64,000 nt of DNA from Clarkia xantiana subsp. parviflora (taxonomy: Eukaryota > Streptophyta > Magnoliopsida > Myrtales > Onagraceae), in contig JAPTYO010000017.1 in NCBI GenBank assembly GCA_036873135.1, positions 6,262,001 through 6,326,000 on the forward strand, written 5' to 3'. Positions 32,402-44,640 of the stretch are shown piece after piece (the stretch's first letter is position 1; the number at the start of each line of letters is the position of its first letter). Below the pieces are notes generated by a model. It did no database searches. It was not told the origin of the DNA and saw only the letters and a program-made list of their open reading frames with translations. A program made the translations under genes and the position numbers.

Positions 32402-33783
32402 CTGAGTTAGGAGTTCTTAAAATTTTGATAAACTCATGTTCTTGAATTTATGAAAAATTCGAAATTTTTAGGTTGATGAACATCAATATGTGTTCCGAAA
32501 TTTTCAACATGAAATCATGTGTTTGATCTTTAAAAACTTTAAATTTTCGAAATTTATGTCTTTTTGAGGATCAAAACCGAAAATTTTGTTATAAATTTAA
32601 GTTTGATGTTCATAATCTTCAAGAACACCATGAGTTTTATCATAATATTTGATCTTAAAATTTGACAACTTTTCCAACTCTTTGTGTTTGTGCCGAAAAC
32701 CCTAGGGTATTTTAGGTAAAAAAAAAAATCATTTTCTTGGTCACCAAGACTTTAAAAAATCGGCACTAATATAAAAAACTCATATGTTTCCATTTTTATA
32801 TTTTATTAATAAGTAACTATATATCTATAATTGGAAAATAAGGATAGTATATAATATAATATTGTAAAGGATATTAACTATCAATATATATAGCTAAAAG
32901 ACAGGGATAAAGATATATTGATAGGATTTAGTTACTTAAAAAGATTAAGAAGATATATTGTCTATATATTTTATCCCTAAATATATTTTTGACAATCTTT
33001 ATATATATATAGATATGGCCGAAAATTATATATATATATATGTTTATATTGTTAATTGATATACATCTTAGAGATAGAATCTTGACAATATTTATATATA
33101 TTAATAATATATGTGCCGAATTATATATATATATATTAGCAATATTGTAAATTATTTTAAATAATTAATATTTCTGGGTGGTTAAGTTAAGTTTTTAGTG
33201 GACTTTAAAACCCTACTTAGCCCACAAGACAAATTTCGGCCAAACCCTAGGGTTTATGGGCCGGTCCAATTGCTAAACCGGAACGAATAAAACCAATCCG
33301 GATTTTCTTAATCGGATCGACCTACTCGGGTCGGGTCGGACCGTAGTAACTAAATTAAACCTAACCTAACCGGTTTTGAGTGATAAACCGAACAACTATC
33401 TTATTTTATTGAACTGTTTCGGTCCAAACCGGAATTTTTAAATTCAGACCGGGTTGAAGCGGATTTTAAAATTTGGACCGAACCACTTTAAAATTTTCAA
33501 AATTTTTAAATTGTTCAATAAAATAGGATGTCAAATTTTAAATCCAAAATGTTTTCGAACTTTAAAATTAACCTAAACAGTGCTCTTAGGGTTTGTATTT
33601 TAATACACGGTTCAACTAAAACACTAATGCCTGGTTTCGATTATGGGGATGGATCTCGGACTTGCATGTTTTTGGGACTGGATTAAATTAGTGGGTTGAT
33701 TTGCAATTGTTTACTTTCTGCATCATATATTTTGATATAAGAACTGTCGTCTTGACTTTGTCAAGCTAGCTGAATATTATATT
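32402..33783 (+). other. 5' leader of element C, first part
   Basis: Non-coding leader with TA microsatellites (32990-33140) and AACCGG/TCGGGTCGG-rich repeats (33240-33480). It continues at 52104 after element G. Confidence 0.7.
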
Positions 33784-33788
33784 ACGAG

Positions 33789-34826
33789 TGTCGGACCTAG
33801 AATCTGACCTAGGGCGATTACGTTTTGAAAACGATGCATTTTTTAAAGAGTCGCCACTAGTTAATTATTAGGCTAACTAGAAACCTAAATTATCTAACTG
33901 AATAACAAGTTAAACGCCTAGATATAAAATTGGTCTACGATCAGAAATTTGAATTCGGGGGTTCCATTACGAATTAAAAATATATTTTTAACTACGCCCT
34001 TTCGGTAATCTATTCACGTAATTTACCATGTTTTTTTTAATATTTCATTTATGGTAAATTAAATTAACATACAAGTTACATTAATTAATAAAGATTAGGG
34101 GTTATATTTGAAGTCTAACCGAAGAAACTAAAAAAAATCAACAAACTCTGAATTAGATCTAATTTAGACTGAAGACAAAGAGTAAAGTGAATTTTAATTT
34201 CCAAACCAATGCACAAAGACATTCACGTACAGATTGGGAACTACGGAACCCGGGACTTAGAATATAAAATTGTTATACACACCTATCATAAAGGCTTAAA
34301 GCAAAAAATCAGATTATTATACCTGAAATCTAAGATCCAGCAGCGATAACAAAGTTAGATGGTTGAGTCGTTGGTGCAAGGTCGAAGGGATCGACGAGTT
34401 TGGCCAGAGGCATCGAATAGCATCGGCTCGGACGGGAGTGGTCGTCGTGGTGGAGCTGTGGTGGCCGGACGGGGCTTAACGATGACCAGCAAAGACCCGG
34501 TCGTGGATGGAGCAGATCGGAAGGACGGGAGTGAGGTTCAGAGGAGAGCGACCTGGATCGAAAGGTCGGACTCGGGAATTCAACAAGAGGAGCGAAGTAG
34601 GCCATCGACGACGGGATTTGCAGCAGGCGATGGTGGAGAAGGTGAGGCGGACAACGTGGCTTCTGGAGGTGGGAACCTTTGTGACCGGAGGAAAGACCGG
34701 GCGGATGGATGAGGGACCAGCGGAGGGCGGATGCGAAATTGGAGGTCCGTCGACGCGAGATGGCTAGTTTAGTGTAAGGACCTATACTATAGAGATTGGA
34801 GAAGACGATGATGAACAGTGTGAAAC

Positions 34827-34867
<41 letters not shown>

Positions 34868-35178
34868 GAGAACTGCTCCTTGAATTTTATTCGATCATAT
34901 TTGATGTGTGTTTTTCTCCCCCCCCCCCCCCCCCTTTTTCATGTAAATGTCACCTCTATTTATAGGCTAAGATAGTATCTAGGGTTTAGCTCTAATTAAG
35001 TAATAAATTACATTGATTTATTCTAGCAACAAATATTATCTGTAATAAATACAAATAAATATCCTAATTTAAGTCAGTTCTATCTTTAGAAACTTCACGA
35101 CCTTCCATATCCAGATACTTCCTTTTTAAAAACGCGTTACACATAACATTTTTAACGTACCAAAATTAGGTGTTTACA
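33789..35178 (-). repeat. 3' LTR of element G
   Basis: 1,390 bp; on the minus strand TGTAAACACC to CCGACA. TATA CCTATAAATAG at 34955-34965 (minus). Downstream of the TATA (34330-34760) is a GC-rich block open on both strands, likely transcribed leader. An ATA microsatellite (about 34828-34865) and a poly-C run (about 34917-34934) are inside. The other LTR differs by many small changes, so G is older than A. Confidence 0.88.
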
Positions 35179-35195
35179 GCTTTCCCCTCTTTGGA
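35179..35195 (-). other. Polypurine tract of element G
   Basis: AAAGAGGGGAAAGC on the minus strand abuts the left LTR; it is the plus-strand priming site and fixes the element's orientation. Confidence 0.8.
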
Positions 35196-35309
35196 CGGAC
35201 TCCCGTAGAATGCATTTGAGGGGGTTTGTCCAAAGACGAGTAAACATTAATTTTGGCTAGGAAGTATATCTTCTTTCTGGTCTTCAAGTCTCCAGGGTGG
35301 CCTTTGGCT

Positions 35310-35949
35310 TTATTGACGGACAGTGCTAAAGAAAAACCTCCAATGGTAGTGTGAAACGTAGAGCCTCCAGCGACAGTGCAGTAAATAAGAGCCTCCTGTG
35401 GTGGTGCGGAAAAGTAAAGCCTCGGTCGATGGTGTCCCTGTTGACGGTGCTTCCGTTGGCGGTGCGTAAAAGTAAAGCCTCCAGTGGCGTGCGGTAACGA
35501 AAAGCCTCGGTCGGCGGTGCCCCTGTTGACGGTGCTTCCGTTGGCGGTGCGTAGAAGTAAAGTCTCCAGTGGCGTGCGGAAAGAAAAGCCTCCAGTGGCG
35601 TGCAGTAAAGTAAAACTTCAATCGACGATACCTCCAGTAGCGAGCGATAAGGAAAAGCCTCCAGTGGCGTACATTAAAGTAAAACCTTAATCGATGATGC
35701 CTCAAGTGGCGAGCGATAAGGAAAAGCCTCTAGTGGCGTGACTTGCGAATGCTAAATACTAAGGCTTCGTTCGTCGGGGGTGACTCTCAGAAAACTGGAA
35801 AAATTCAGATCCTGATTGTCGCTTGTGACTTGTAGGAACAGACTATAACAGTCCTACCCATCATTTGAGTGATGACTTGCGAGAACAGACTGTAACCGTC
35901 CCGTTTTCCGTGAATTTGACTTGTAAGAATAGACTGTAACAGTCCTACT
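35310..35949 (-). repeat. Tandem arrays in element G, left side
   Basis: 35330-35745 holds many short units around GCCTCCAGTGGCGTGCGGTA. 35810-35949 holds units of about 70 bp around GGAACAGACTGTAACAGTCC, which contain a small GACTGTAACAGTC palindrome. The second array is cut by element B and continues at 46522. Confidence 0.8.
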
Positions 35950-37401
35950 TGATGGATATACGCCCAATTTGAACCCGTTGACTTCCGAACCGTTGTATTT
36001 TTATCATCCCATTATTGATTGCAAATCGAAACTTCAACCCGAACACTTCGCGAGAACATCAACGGCTCGGACGAGGCCGAAGCGCCCGTCCGGCCGAGGC
36101 AAACTCACCTAGGTGAGGTTGGGTGGCCACACCCGACCTCCCCTAGGGGAGATCGGGTCAGCCAACCCGATCCTCCCTAGGAGGGGTTGGGTGCCCTCAC
36201 CCAACCCCTACACCTACCAGATCGGACGTGGGACCTGGTACAACTAGCCCAGTTACTACACCCCCGGCTATCGCGGGTAATCCCCCGAAACGCCTGACCT
36301 AATAATATAAAAAAAAACTTCAACTGACCAAACAACTCGACTTGCTTGGAGAGTACGCTATTTTGAGCCTCGCACAACATTAAGGGAGCCATTGAAAGGT
36401 GACTAAAACACCAGAAACGGGGACTACCCGAGCTAATGATAGAGGCAAGAACACTTTCCGGCCAAGTCCCATTAATTGATCATAACGATATCGTGGAAAT
36501 GCTGCGCCACACCCGGAAAAGCATTCACTCGCTCAAGCAATAAATAAATGGAATTTCCCCGCTTGGGTTAAGGCAAATTTGATCAAGCAGAAGTGTTTTT
36601 GGACAATGAAGGTCCCTGGAGATTGCTCTTGGTGTTGCAGAAAAATCTTGCAGCTCAGAGCCCTGGGGGACAAAGTCAAAGCGCTTGATCCTTTGCCCCA
36701 TACTTTGAGATGCTCCTCCCCGCCGGTCAAGCAGCGACGCTGCTCGTGGACCCTTCCCCCCAAAGGCCCCGGCACCACTTTCGGACTCCCATACTCGGTT
36801 TACTCCGCCTACCCTCTCCGTATCCTAAAGTCTTAATTATGCGTTTAAAGGTTAATTAACTGTGTTTTAGGGTTAACGATGTCATTAAGCCACCTTAATG
36901 ACACCGTTGCCTATAAATACCCCACCTTCACAATTCATTTGGACATCTTGGCAAGTTGCACAATTTTGCTCTGACATCTCTCTAGCTTTATCTCTCTAAA
37001 ACCGTACTGACTTAGGCATCGGAGAGGGCTCATCAGGCACCACCCCCCCCCCCCCCCCCCCTCTGTGCCTGGTATTGCCCCTCTTGCAGGGTGGCAAGGA
37101 GAAGAGAACCAAGGAAGCAGAAGAGCATAGAGCAGTAGGACAAGCCCCAGGGGTAAGAAGTACAAGCCTCAGGAGGTCAGAAGGAGAGAAGGAAAGGAGG
37201 TCAGAAGGAGAGAAGAGAAGGACATATATCAGAACGACTACCCCAAGGGAGTATAAGGGCATGAATCAGAACGACTACCCCAAGGGAGTATAAGGGCATG
37301 GATCAGAACGATTAGTCCTAGGAACACTGAACCCGACATTTCATTAGTGGGAGATAAATTCTAGATTGACGACCCGTTGACCTAGACTTTATAACCTAAC
37401 A
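35950..37401 (+). repeat. 5' LTR of element B, with foreign insert
   Basis: Like the 3' LTR (45464-46516) but with a 539-bp insert (36212-36750) in place of 17 bp, about 100 bp of the palindrome block missing near 36165, and one fewer 22-bp unit of AAGGAGGTCAGAAGGAGAG near 37195. TATA at 36911-36919. Confidence 0.9.
36212..36750 (-). pseudogene. nad1: Mitochondrial DNA fragment with the 3' end of nad1
   Basis: On the minus strand, 36512-36380 encodes the last roughly 43 residues of NADH dehydrogenase subunit 1 of plant mitochondria: [31 protein letters not shown] and the end VLVTFQWLP before TAA (36382-36380). nad1 is a membrane subunit of respiratory complex I and is mitochondrial in flowering plants. 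Left of the stop (36212-36379) is probably its downstream sequence. Right of about 36515 the match to nad1 stops and the origin is not recognised; it could be another organelle piece. The insert lies only in the 5' LTR of B, so it came after B. It is not functional here. Confidence 0.85.
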
Positions 37402-37403
37402 CT

Positions 37404-37419
37404 TGGCGCCGTCTGCGGG
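37404..37419 (+). other. Primer-binding site of element B
   Basis: TGGCGCCGTCTGCGGG; one base different from that of A. Confidence 0.85.
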
Positions 37420-37452
37420 CTTCGAACAGAAAGCCTGGCAATAACAAGAGCG

Positions 37453-38179
37453 ATGACGAACAGCTTAGTATCTAGGCATCACCGCCCACCTGGGGGCAAT
37501 AGGCGAGGGAGACAGCCTATACCTCCAGCAAGGCAGCCTAACCCAGAGAAACAACCTGCACACCAGAGCCTCAGGTAGCCCCACAGGCACCCCAGCCTAA
37601 CAGGCAGGGAGGAGGCTTCCACAGCTCCAACTCCATTGACTAGGAAGCCACAGGGACAGGGGGGCAACAAGGAGTGCCATTCCAATACACGGCACCTCCA
37701 CAGGGGTACTACTATGAGGGACAACCTCAAGGGTATCCATATGGAATACTAACTCAAAGGAACGACAATTGTGCCCACACAACCAACATAAGGCCCGCAT
37801 ACTCGCAAGGAGCACAGACAGTGACTCCTTACAATTTTCAAGAAGAGACATGAAGCATGTGTTACCAGACAACAAGGATGCCCTAGTCATAACAATGAAG
37901 ATCACTGATATGGACATTGGAAGAATCCTGATAGACAGTGGAAGCTCACCCAGCATCATTAGCAAGAAAGTCCTCAACATACTGGAAGTAAGGCCAAGTA
38001 GCATAAAACAGGTTCACTCCCCCTTGGTGGGATTTTCAAGAGAGCCAACATACCCACTGGGGTCAATCACACTACCTGTGACATTGGGCATACACCCGCT
38101 GGGGGCAGACAGACAAGCAAGACCTCCAAGGAGGCATGAATTCAACCAAGTACCCCAACAGGGACATACACCGCATTAA
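37453..38179 (+). pseudogene. Rearranged gag-protease remnant of element B
   Basis: Starts with MTNSLVSRHHRPPGGN, close to the gag of A. After the segment RPAYSQGAQTVT the gag linker is replaced by a protease domain (about 37840-38092) with DKDALVI-type entry and active site IDSGSSPSII; then the gag linker resumes at HPLGADRQARPPRRHEF. So the protease lies inside the gag linker, and the capsid core of A (6062-6961) is missing. Stops and frameshifts are present. Confidence 0.8.
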
Positions 38180-41100
38180 GGGAGGACATACATGCCAGAC
38201 CAACAAGGATATAGGAGTTCCAACATCCACCCTGGCAATGAACACATACAGTCCGTATCACCATAGACATGACTGAGGGACATACCAAGGAAAGCTCAAA
38301 GGGAGGGATATAGTCCCAACAACACAACAAGGCAACCACTTACCCATGATACAGCACGACAGGTCCAAACCCCTTGTGCATGACAACCCTTGGCACACAT
38401 CCCCCTAGGACAGGGGAGGAGTTGAAAAGACAAGGATTTGAACAGGGGACTCATAGAGTACCACACCACGTTAGCACATACCTACTACAATGGGAAGTCT
38501 CATGGAGAGACGTAGTAGAGTGAGATCGCACATAGCATACATGAAGAATACACCTCCACCTAGTCCGCCTTGCAAGGATGCGGCCTTATACTCCTCAAGT
38601 GGAAGAAATACACACAGACTAACGGAGGAAAACAGTTACATTACCAAGGAAGCAGGGGATATCAACACCCCACACCCATATCCTTCCCATATCCTCTTAT
38701 TTAATTTAACTGCATAACAAGTCAACTCCCTAAAAGGGGTAGATTTTGATACTTGATATCAACATGTTTTCCAAGAATGACCATACCGGACGCCTTCGGG
38801 CTCCGTGATATATATATATATACACAGGTGGACCACTAGAAGAATCCGTAAAAGGCCGTCGTCAATCAAGAGATGCACAAACAACAGATTCCTCAATCCC
38901 AAAGAACACCTATAAGGTCAAGTTTCTGGGAAATATCACAAGATGGAAGGCTCACTTACAAAAATAAGTTGAGCACTCCCAACATCCTATAGAGGAACTA
39001 CCATGAAGGTCACAAAGGATTACCCCTACTATAACCTTCCATTAAGCATCCTAGGGCCAGGTCCGTCAAAGGATCCCATCGGGCATTGGTATGCAAGGGG
39101 GGCACCAGTCACAACATGCCCTCCCCACAAACGCCCATTAACATGAGAGGGGGTAGCCGCGAACACATCCCTCCAAAAATGGAGGAAACCATATCACATG
39201 GGCAACACCCACCATCAGAGACAAACACCTCCAGCGGATCTTTATGATTCCACCTAGTAAGCTCATCCCAGGTAATGGAATACACTTCCATCAAAAACGC
39301 TCAAGGACACCAAACCTAGCAAAGGAAGAATGGCGACACCATCATCAAGCTTTTAAAAAGGGACATGGAAAACATAGTATTTCCACACAAGGATATATTA
39401 GTCATAAGAGAGGGAATCACCAACTTTGATATGAAGAGAACCATAGTGCATAAAGGGAGTCCGTCAGACATCTCCCATGACCAACCATTGATGATACTAG
39501 AGAAGAGTCAGGCATACCTAAGACCAAAGGACCCCCTACTAGTAAAGGTGGTCAGAACATCAACACACCCATTAGGGACACGGCACTGCAAATGAACCAG
39601 GAATAAGGATGGAACACATATCCTTACAAATATCCTTACAAGTATCCTTACAAGTATCCTTGCATTTATTCTTACAAAAATAAACTCCGTAGATAAAGAG
39701 AATATCTAATAGATGACTATGTCTCTGTTATCAAACTATGATCCTAACCCGGAGATCCTTGGACTCCGTACTATATACGTAATGAATAATATGTTCATCA
39801 GAGATAGGTACACGAAGATTCAAGACAGCGCCATAAAGATTAAGGCGCATACCTCTACCAAGTGCGACACATTGGAGTGTTCATAAACACTCCTTCGCCA
39901 TCTCACAAGAAAGGAAGGCAACCAAGGATACAAGTCCTAATAGAATAAACATCGGTAGAAAATCCTGTCATTGAAGTCATGCACCAAGAGAGAAACTCTA
40001 GAGATGCAAGATTAGCAAAAGAGATAGTGCAACAACTAGAGTGTGAAAATGAGATACATCTCCTATCAAGAGCCTTAGGGCAGGATAATAGTTCTACAAG
40101 ATCAACCAAAGAAGAGCTCAAAAGCTTGGGGAGTAAGGTTTCAAGATCGACCTTCACACTAGACGCACATCCCGATCAACCACCTTGTCTGCAAATGACA
40201 AGACATTTGACTCTGGCATCCCATCAAGAGGAGAACCACGATAAAAAGGGCACTAGAAAAATATCCCGCCTTTAAGGCCATACGCCGAATACATGATGAA
40301 TGAAGGTTATGACAAAACAAAAAAGGAGGGACTTGTCAGCTCAACACACCTCAAACACGTATACGTACGCAACACAAATGCAGCCTCTAATGAAGCTATC
40401 CAGCAAGGAATAGCCAATACGGGGACAAACCCATAGAAAATCATGGAGCATCACTTGCAAACCTAAAGGAAAACATCATTTTTAGGTTCAAGTCCTAATT
40501 CAAAGGAAGTCTATAATCAAGATTCAAGGTGGGAGGAGCATGACCAATGTGACACTCCCTAAAAGCATTGAAGAATACTCCAATGTAAAGGAAAAGGCAA
40601 AGCACACTAAGTGCCACAACACTCCAAGATTATCACAGCCCGGTCAGACCCCCCATGCACGAGCAAAGAGCATGGATCAGATTGACTAGTCTGAAACACA
40701 CCTACGAGATTAACAACTCAAGACACCATTCTATGAGAGAGCTTTTCAACCTAAAACACAAGGAAGGGGGGGAAAGAATTTACAAGCACCCCTAGGATAC
40801 AAACATTGCCACATCCTAGTTATCAAGATAATGAAATCCACCCCCACCCACCCAAAGCAAAAGCTCTTCCACCCAACCTCCAAAGACACATCCGACAAAG
40901 GCATCATCCAAACCATGCCTATGACTGAAACAAGCAAGCATGAGAAAGAGTAAATCCTACAAGGGACACTCATCGCATTCAAACAAGCAGACAAGGGAGC
41001 CCCGAGCATAAGGGGTACCCAACCAAGAAAATGAACGAGGGGCCTTCAACGGCCAAATATGAAAGGCGGTGTGACCACCAAGCAACTTGGGGGGCACCAA

Positions 41101-41404
41101 ACGAATAAGTGCTTGTTAGTCCACCTAAGTGTAAAAGAAGAGATTAGAGGCAGAAGATCACAAGAACATGCAATACCACTTTTCCTAGAAGAGGTCACAT
41201 AAGAGGAAAACATCATCAACTCCCTATACGAACTCGTCCTAAGTTGGCAACACACAAACATCGCCCTCGAGAGGTGATCTCCCACATTGAAGGAAAAGCG
41301 TGGTAGCATGCAATATCATAGAAGGAAAAGTCAAGTAAAGACTCGAAAAGCATACCAAAGACGCACCCTACATGAGAAAGGACACAAGATAAGGTAACAT
41401 TATG
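38180..41404 (+). other. Decayed interior of element B
   Basis: No intact gene. A second protease-like remnant is visible at 39365-39595 (PHKDILVIREGITNFDMKR, then VHKGSPSDI in place of VDxGSS), so the catalytic Asp is lost. The rest shows only short open pieces. Reverse transcriptase or integrase could not be recognised. Confidence 0.6.
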
Positions 41405-42370
41405 AGCCCTCCGGGAGCCAATCCCGCGAACACATTCGACGCCCCCAAGAGCGTATCTTGAGAGTAGTTTTTATACTACGACCTTCGACGCCCCCAAGAG
41501 CGTATCTTGAGAGTAGTGTTCATACTACGACCTTCGACGCCCCCAAGAGCGTATCTTGAGAGTAGTGTTCATACTACGACCTTCGACGCCCCCAAGAGCG
41601 TATCTTGAGAGTAGTGTTCATACTACGACCTTCGACGCCCCCAGGAGCGTATCTTGAGAGTAGTGTTCATACTACGACCTTCGACGCCCCCAAGAGCGTA
41701 TTTTGAGAGTAGTTATTACACTACGACCTTCGACGCACCAAGAGCGTATCTTAAGAGTGGTTTCCAAAAACTACGAATTTCGACGCCCTCAGGAGCGTAT
41801 CTTGAGGTAGATTTGCAACCTACCAGATTCGACGCCCCCAAGAGCGTATCTTGAGGTAGAAAAAACACTACCAGATTCGACGCCCCCAAGAGCGTATCTT
41901 GAGGTAGATTTCAAACTACCAGCTTCGACGCCCACCAGGAGCGTATCTTTGGTCTAACCTGAGCCCTCCGGGAGCCTATCCTGTGAAACGTTAAGTGCCC
42001 TCCGAGAGCCTGTCTCGTGAACAGTTTTCGACGCCAACCAGGAGCGTATCTTTGGTCTAACCTGTGCCCTCCGGGAGCCTATCCTGTGAAACGTTAAGTG
42101 CCCTCCGAGAGCCTGTCTCGTGAACAGTTTTCGACGCCAACCAGGAGCGTATCTTTGGTCTAACCTGTGCCCTCCGGGAGCCTATCCTGTGAAACGTTAA
42201 GTGCCCTCCGAGAGCCTGTCTCGTGAACAGTTTTCGACGCCAACCAGGAGCGTATCTTTGGTCTAACCTGTGCCCTCCGGGAGCCTATCCTGTGAAACGT
42301 TAAGTGCCCTCCGAGAGCCTGTCTCGTGATCAGATTCGACGCCCACCAAGAGCGTATCTTTGGTCTAACA
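41405..42370 (+). repeat. Minisatellite of element B
   Basis: Same unit family as 8806-9340: about eleven units of TTCGACGCCCCCAAGAGCG with variable tails, then a higher-order repeat of about 101 bp present four times, containing TCTTTGGTCTAACCTGTGCC and CCTCCGAGAGCC blocks. The 101-bp copies look nearly identical to each other, so this part expanded late. A has only one equivalent of the 101-bp unit. Confidence 0.9.
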
Positions 42371-43006
42371 GTACCACGTATACCATTTAAAGGGTATCAG
42401 AAGAGATCATCGCACCATACTGAGAAGGATTCCATGAGAAAATAATTGCAAAGTAAAGTTGTATAAAGAACACATAATGTTTTTTCTTGATGAGATAGCA
42501 GGTATGATGTGAAGGAAAGCACAAAAGAAAGATAAAAAAAGGAAAGCATATTCAAAGGAGAAGTCCATGACCAAAGGATCATATACAGAAGCACAAGAGG
42601 TTATCATGAAAAGTAACGAGTTATCCTACCACCCATATCACAAGTCAAGAGAAGTATCTCAAAGGAACCCAACACCACCAAGAAGGATAGCAAAGACATG
42701 AAATCCGAAGGTCAAAGCTCTCAAAATAAGCTCGACCCATCAAGAAGAGAATTGTCTTACAAGTCACACAAATCAACCTCCGACAAATGTTATTGTCATG
42801 CATGTCGCCCTCGCGTGACCTATGCTCGTATCAGACTTGAACATCGTCAAGCACAACTCATGAAGGAGACATCTAAAGAGCATAAAGGATACAACATCCG
42901 ACAAGACGAGACATCGGGACCTAACCCAACAAACATAGCCTACACAAAAGGCAACTATAGCAATGAAGGCTCTCCAATGAGAAAGGAATACTAAAGCACA
43001 ACTCCA

Positions 43007-43222
43007 TACATCGTGATGTGGCTATCATGTCCACATACACTGAAGTGGCTATCATGTCCACATACCTTGAAGTGACTATCATGTCCACATACCTTGAAGT
43101 GGCTATCATGTCCACATACCCTGAACTGGCTATCATGTCCACACACTACAGAAGGGCTATCACTCCGACACATCACGAAGTGGCTATCACGTCCACATAC
43201 CCCGAAGTGATTATCATGGCAG
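43007..43222 (+). repeat. 27-bp minisatellite
   Basis: About eight units of GGCTATCATGTCCACATACC plus TTGAAGT. As 27 is a multiple of three, one frame reads as nine-residue repeats (IMSTYLEVA), but there is no sign this is a real protein. It is absent from element A. Confidence 0.8.
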
Positions 43223-43533
43223 CACATCATAAAACATCTGTCAAAGACATGAATTGTAAAGACACCATCCCGACCACGAACATCAAAAGGCTAAGCCTAG
43301 CCCTAGGAGGAGGTTCAAGAAAAAGGGAAAAACAACACCCTTCGTACGCTCATCAAAGGTAGGCACTTATATTTCAACCCACTGGGTGATACTAGGAAGG
43401 AGACGTCCTCATTATGAAGACAACCTCCATATCTCACGAAATCAACCATGAAGCAAAGAATCACGACAAGCACTATTGAGGGCATATAACAAAACGATCC
43501 CCACAACGATCACAACTACGATACTAGTAGGGG

Positions 43534-44640
43534 CTAACACAAGAACAGTCTCCACCAAACTCCAAAGCAAGAATTCGCTATCTTAATCAGAGCCATGGCA
43601 AGAGAAAGGAACCTCAATGAAAGGTGATGATCACACCCATCACCAAAAGAAAAATCTTCAACGCAGGGGTTAATAACATAACCCATAGGAAAGACAAAAA
43701 CACCTTCAAAAGTCGTCAAATCTACATGAAGATGAAATAAACTTGAGACTCGGCCCCTCGGCTGGGGGGCAGGGGATATAGAAGAGACATCAAGACCTAT
43801 GATCACCCCATCGCCAGCCACAGGTTGTTTCCTTTTTTCAAGCAAAGAGGGTGCCTCTTCAACCACTACCTCCTTATCATGGGAGGGAGTCAGTAAGGGG
43901 GCACTTGGAGGAGAGCCTCTCGCGGTTTCCTTCTCCCTGGCAGCCGAGGGCCCGACCTCAGAGTCAGGTTTCCGCGCCTCGGATTTAGATTGACTTGAAC
44001 TCTCACCCACCACAAGAACCAGAACCATTCGGTAACCAGGGAAGAACGCTCTAACAACAAGAAGGAAGCAGCATGAGAACAATCATAAGTATATCACAAA
44101 GAAAAGGGAATGGAATGAGAACATACTGGAAGTATTAGCAGCCTTCCCTGACTTAGAAAATTTCTTGGCCTGATAAGCAGAACTAGAGGTTTCTTCCCTC
44201 TCATCCGATTCAACGGTACGTTCGGAACGCTCTGCCTACACTATGTTTCTCCATGAAATCAACCTACAAGGGGTCATACGAGTCCCCGCCTCATACGAGT
44301 CCACCTCGAACACCCAAGACACAGGACAGTCAGATTTGGTCTGACTACCTTGGAAAACGATCTTCAAGGTCTCCCTGTCTGAAGAAGAAAGCTTCCCAAA
44401 AGTGAGTCATCTATACGAGCAACCAACGCAAAGATCGACCCTTACTCATGGAGGGGTGAGATACGCCTACTACGGGGGCAACCTTAACACCAAGGGAAGA
44501 GGGCAAACTTTTAGTTTCCCCAAATGGAGCAACGCTCCAACACATCCGAAGGAAGGGTCAACCCTTAACACATGTCAATAGATTCCTTCGCTCGCGGCGG
44601 TAAGAAGAAAACTTGAAAAATGTTACACATGCCGAAGGTC
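43534..44640 (-). pseudogene. Antisense gene remnant of element B
   Basis: Minus-strand piece 44082-43534 matches exon 3 of the A antisense gene: KSEARKPDSEVGPSA and DKEVVVEEAPS against SRRSDSEAGASA and DKEIVVEEAPS. Fragments of the earlier exons follow to about 44640. The rest is broken or absent. Confidence 0.7.

Noticed and set aside
36516..36750. Upstream part of nad1 (exon or matR-containing intron)
   Set aside because: Its reading frames do not match the nad1 protein upstream of the conserved [10 protein letters not shown] block; the origin is left open.
42921..43230. Cys/His-repeat proteins on the minus strand
   Set aside because: Shadow translation of the 27-bp minisatellite.
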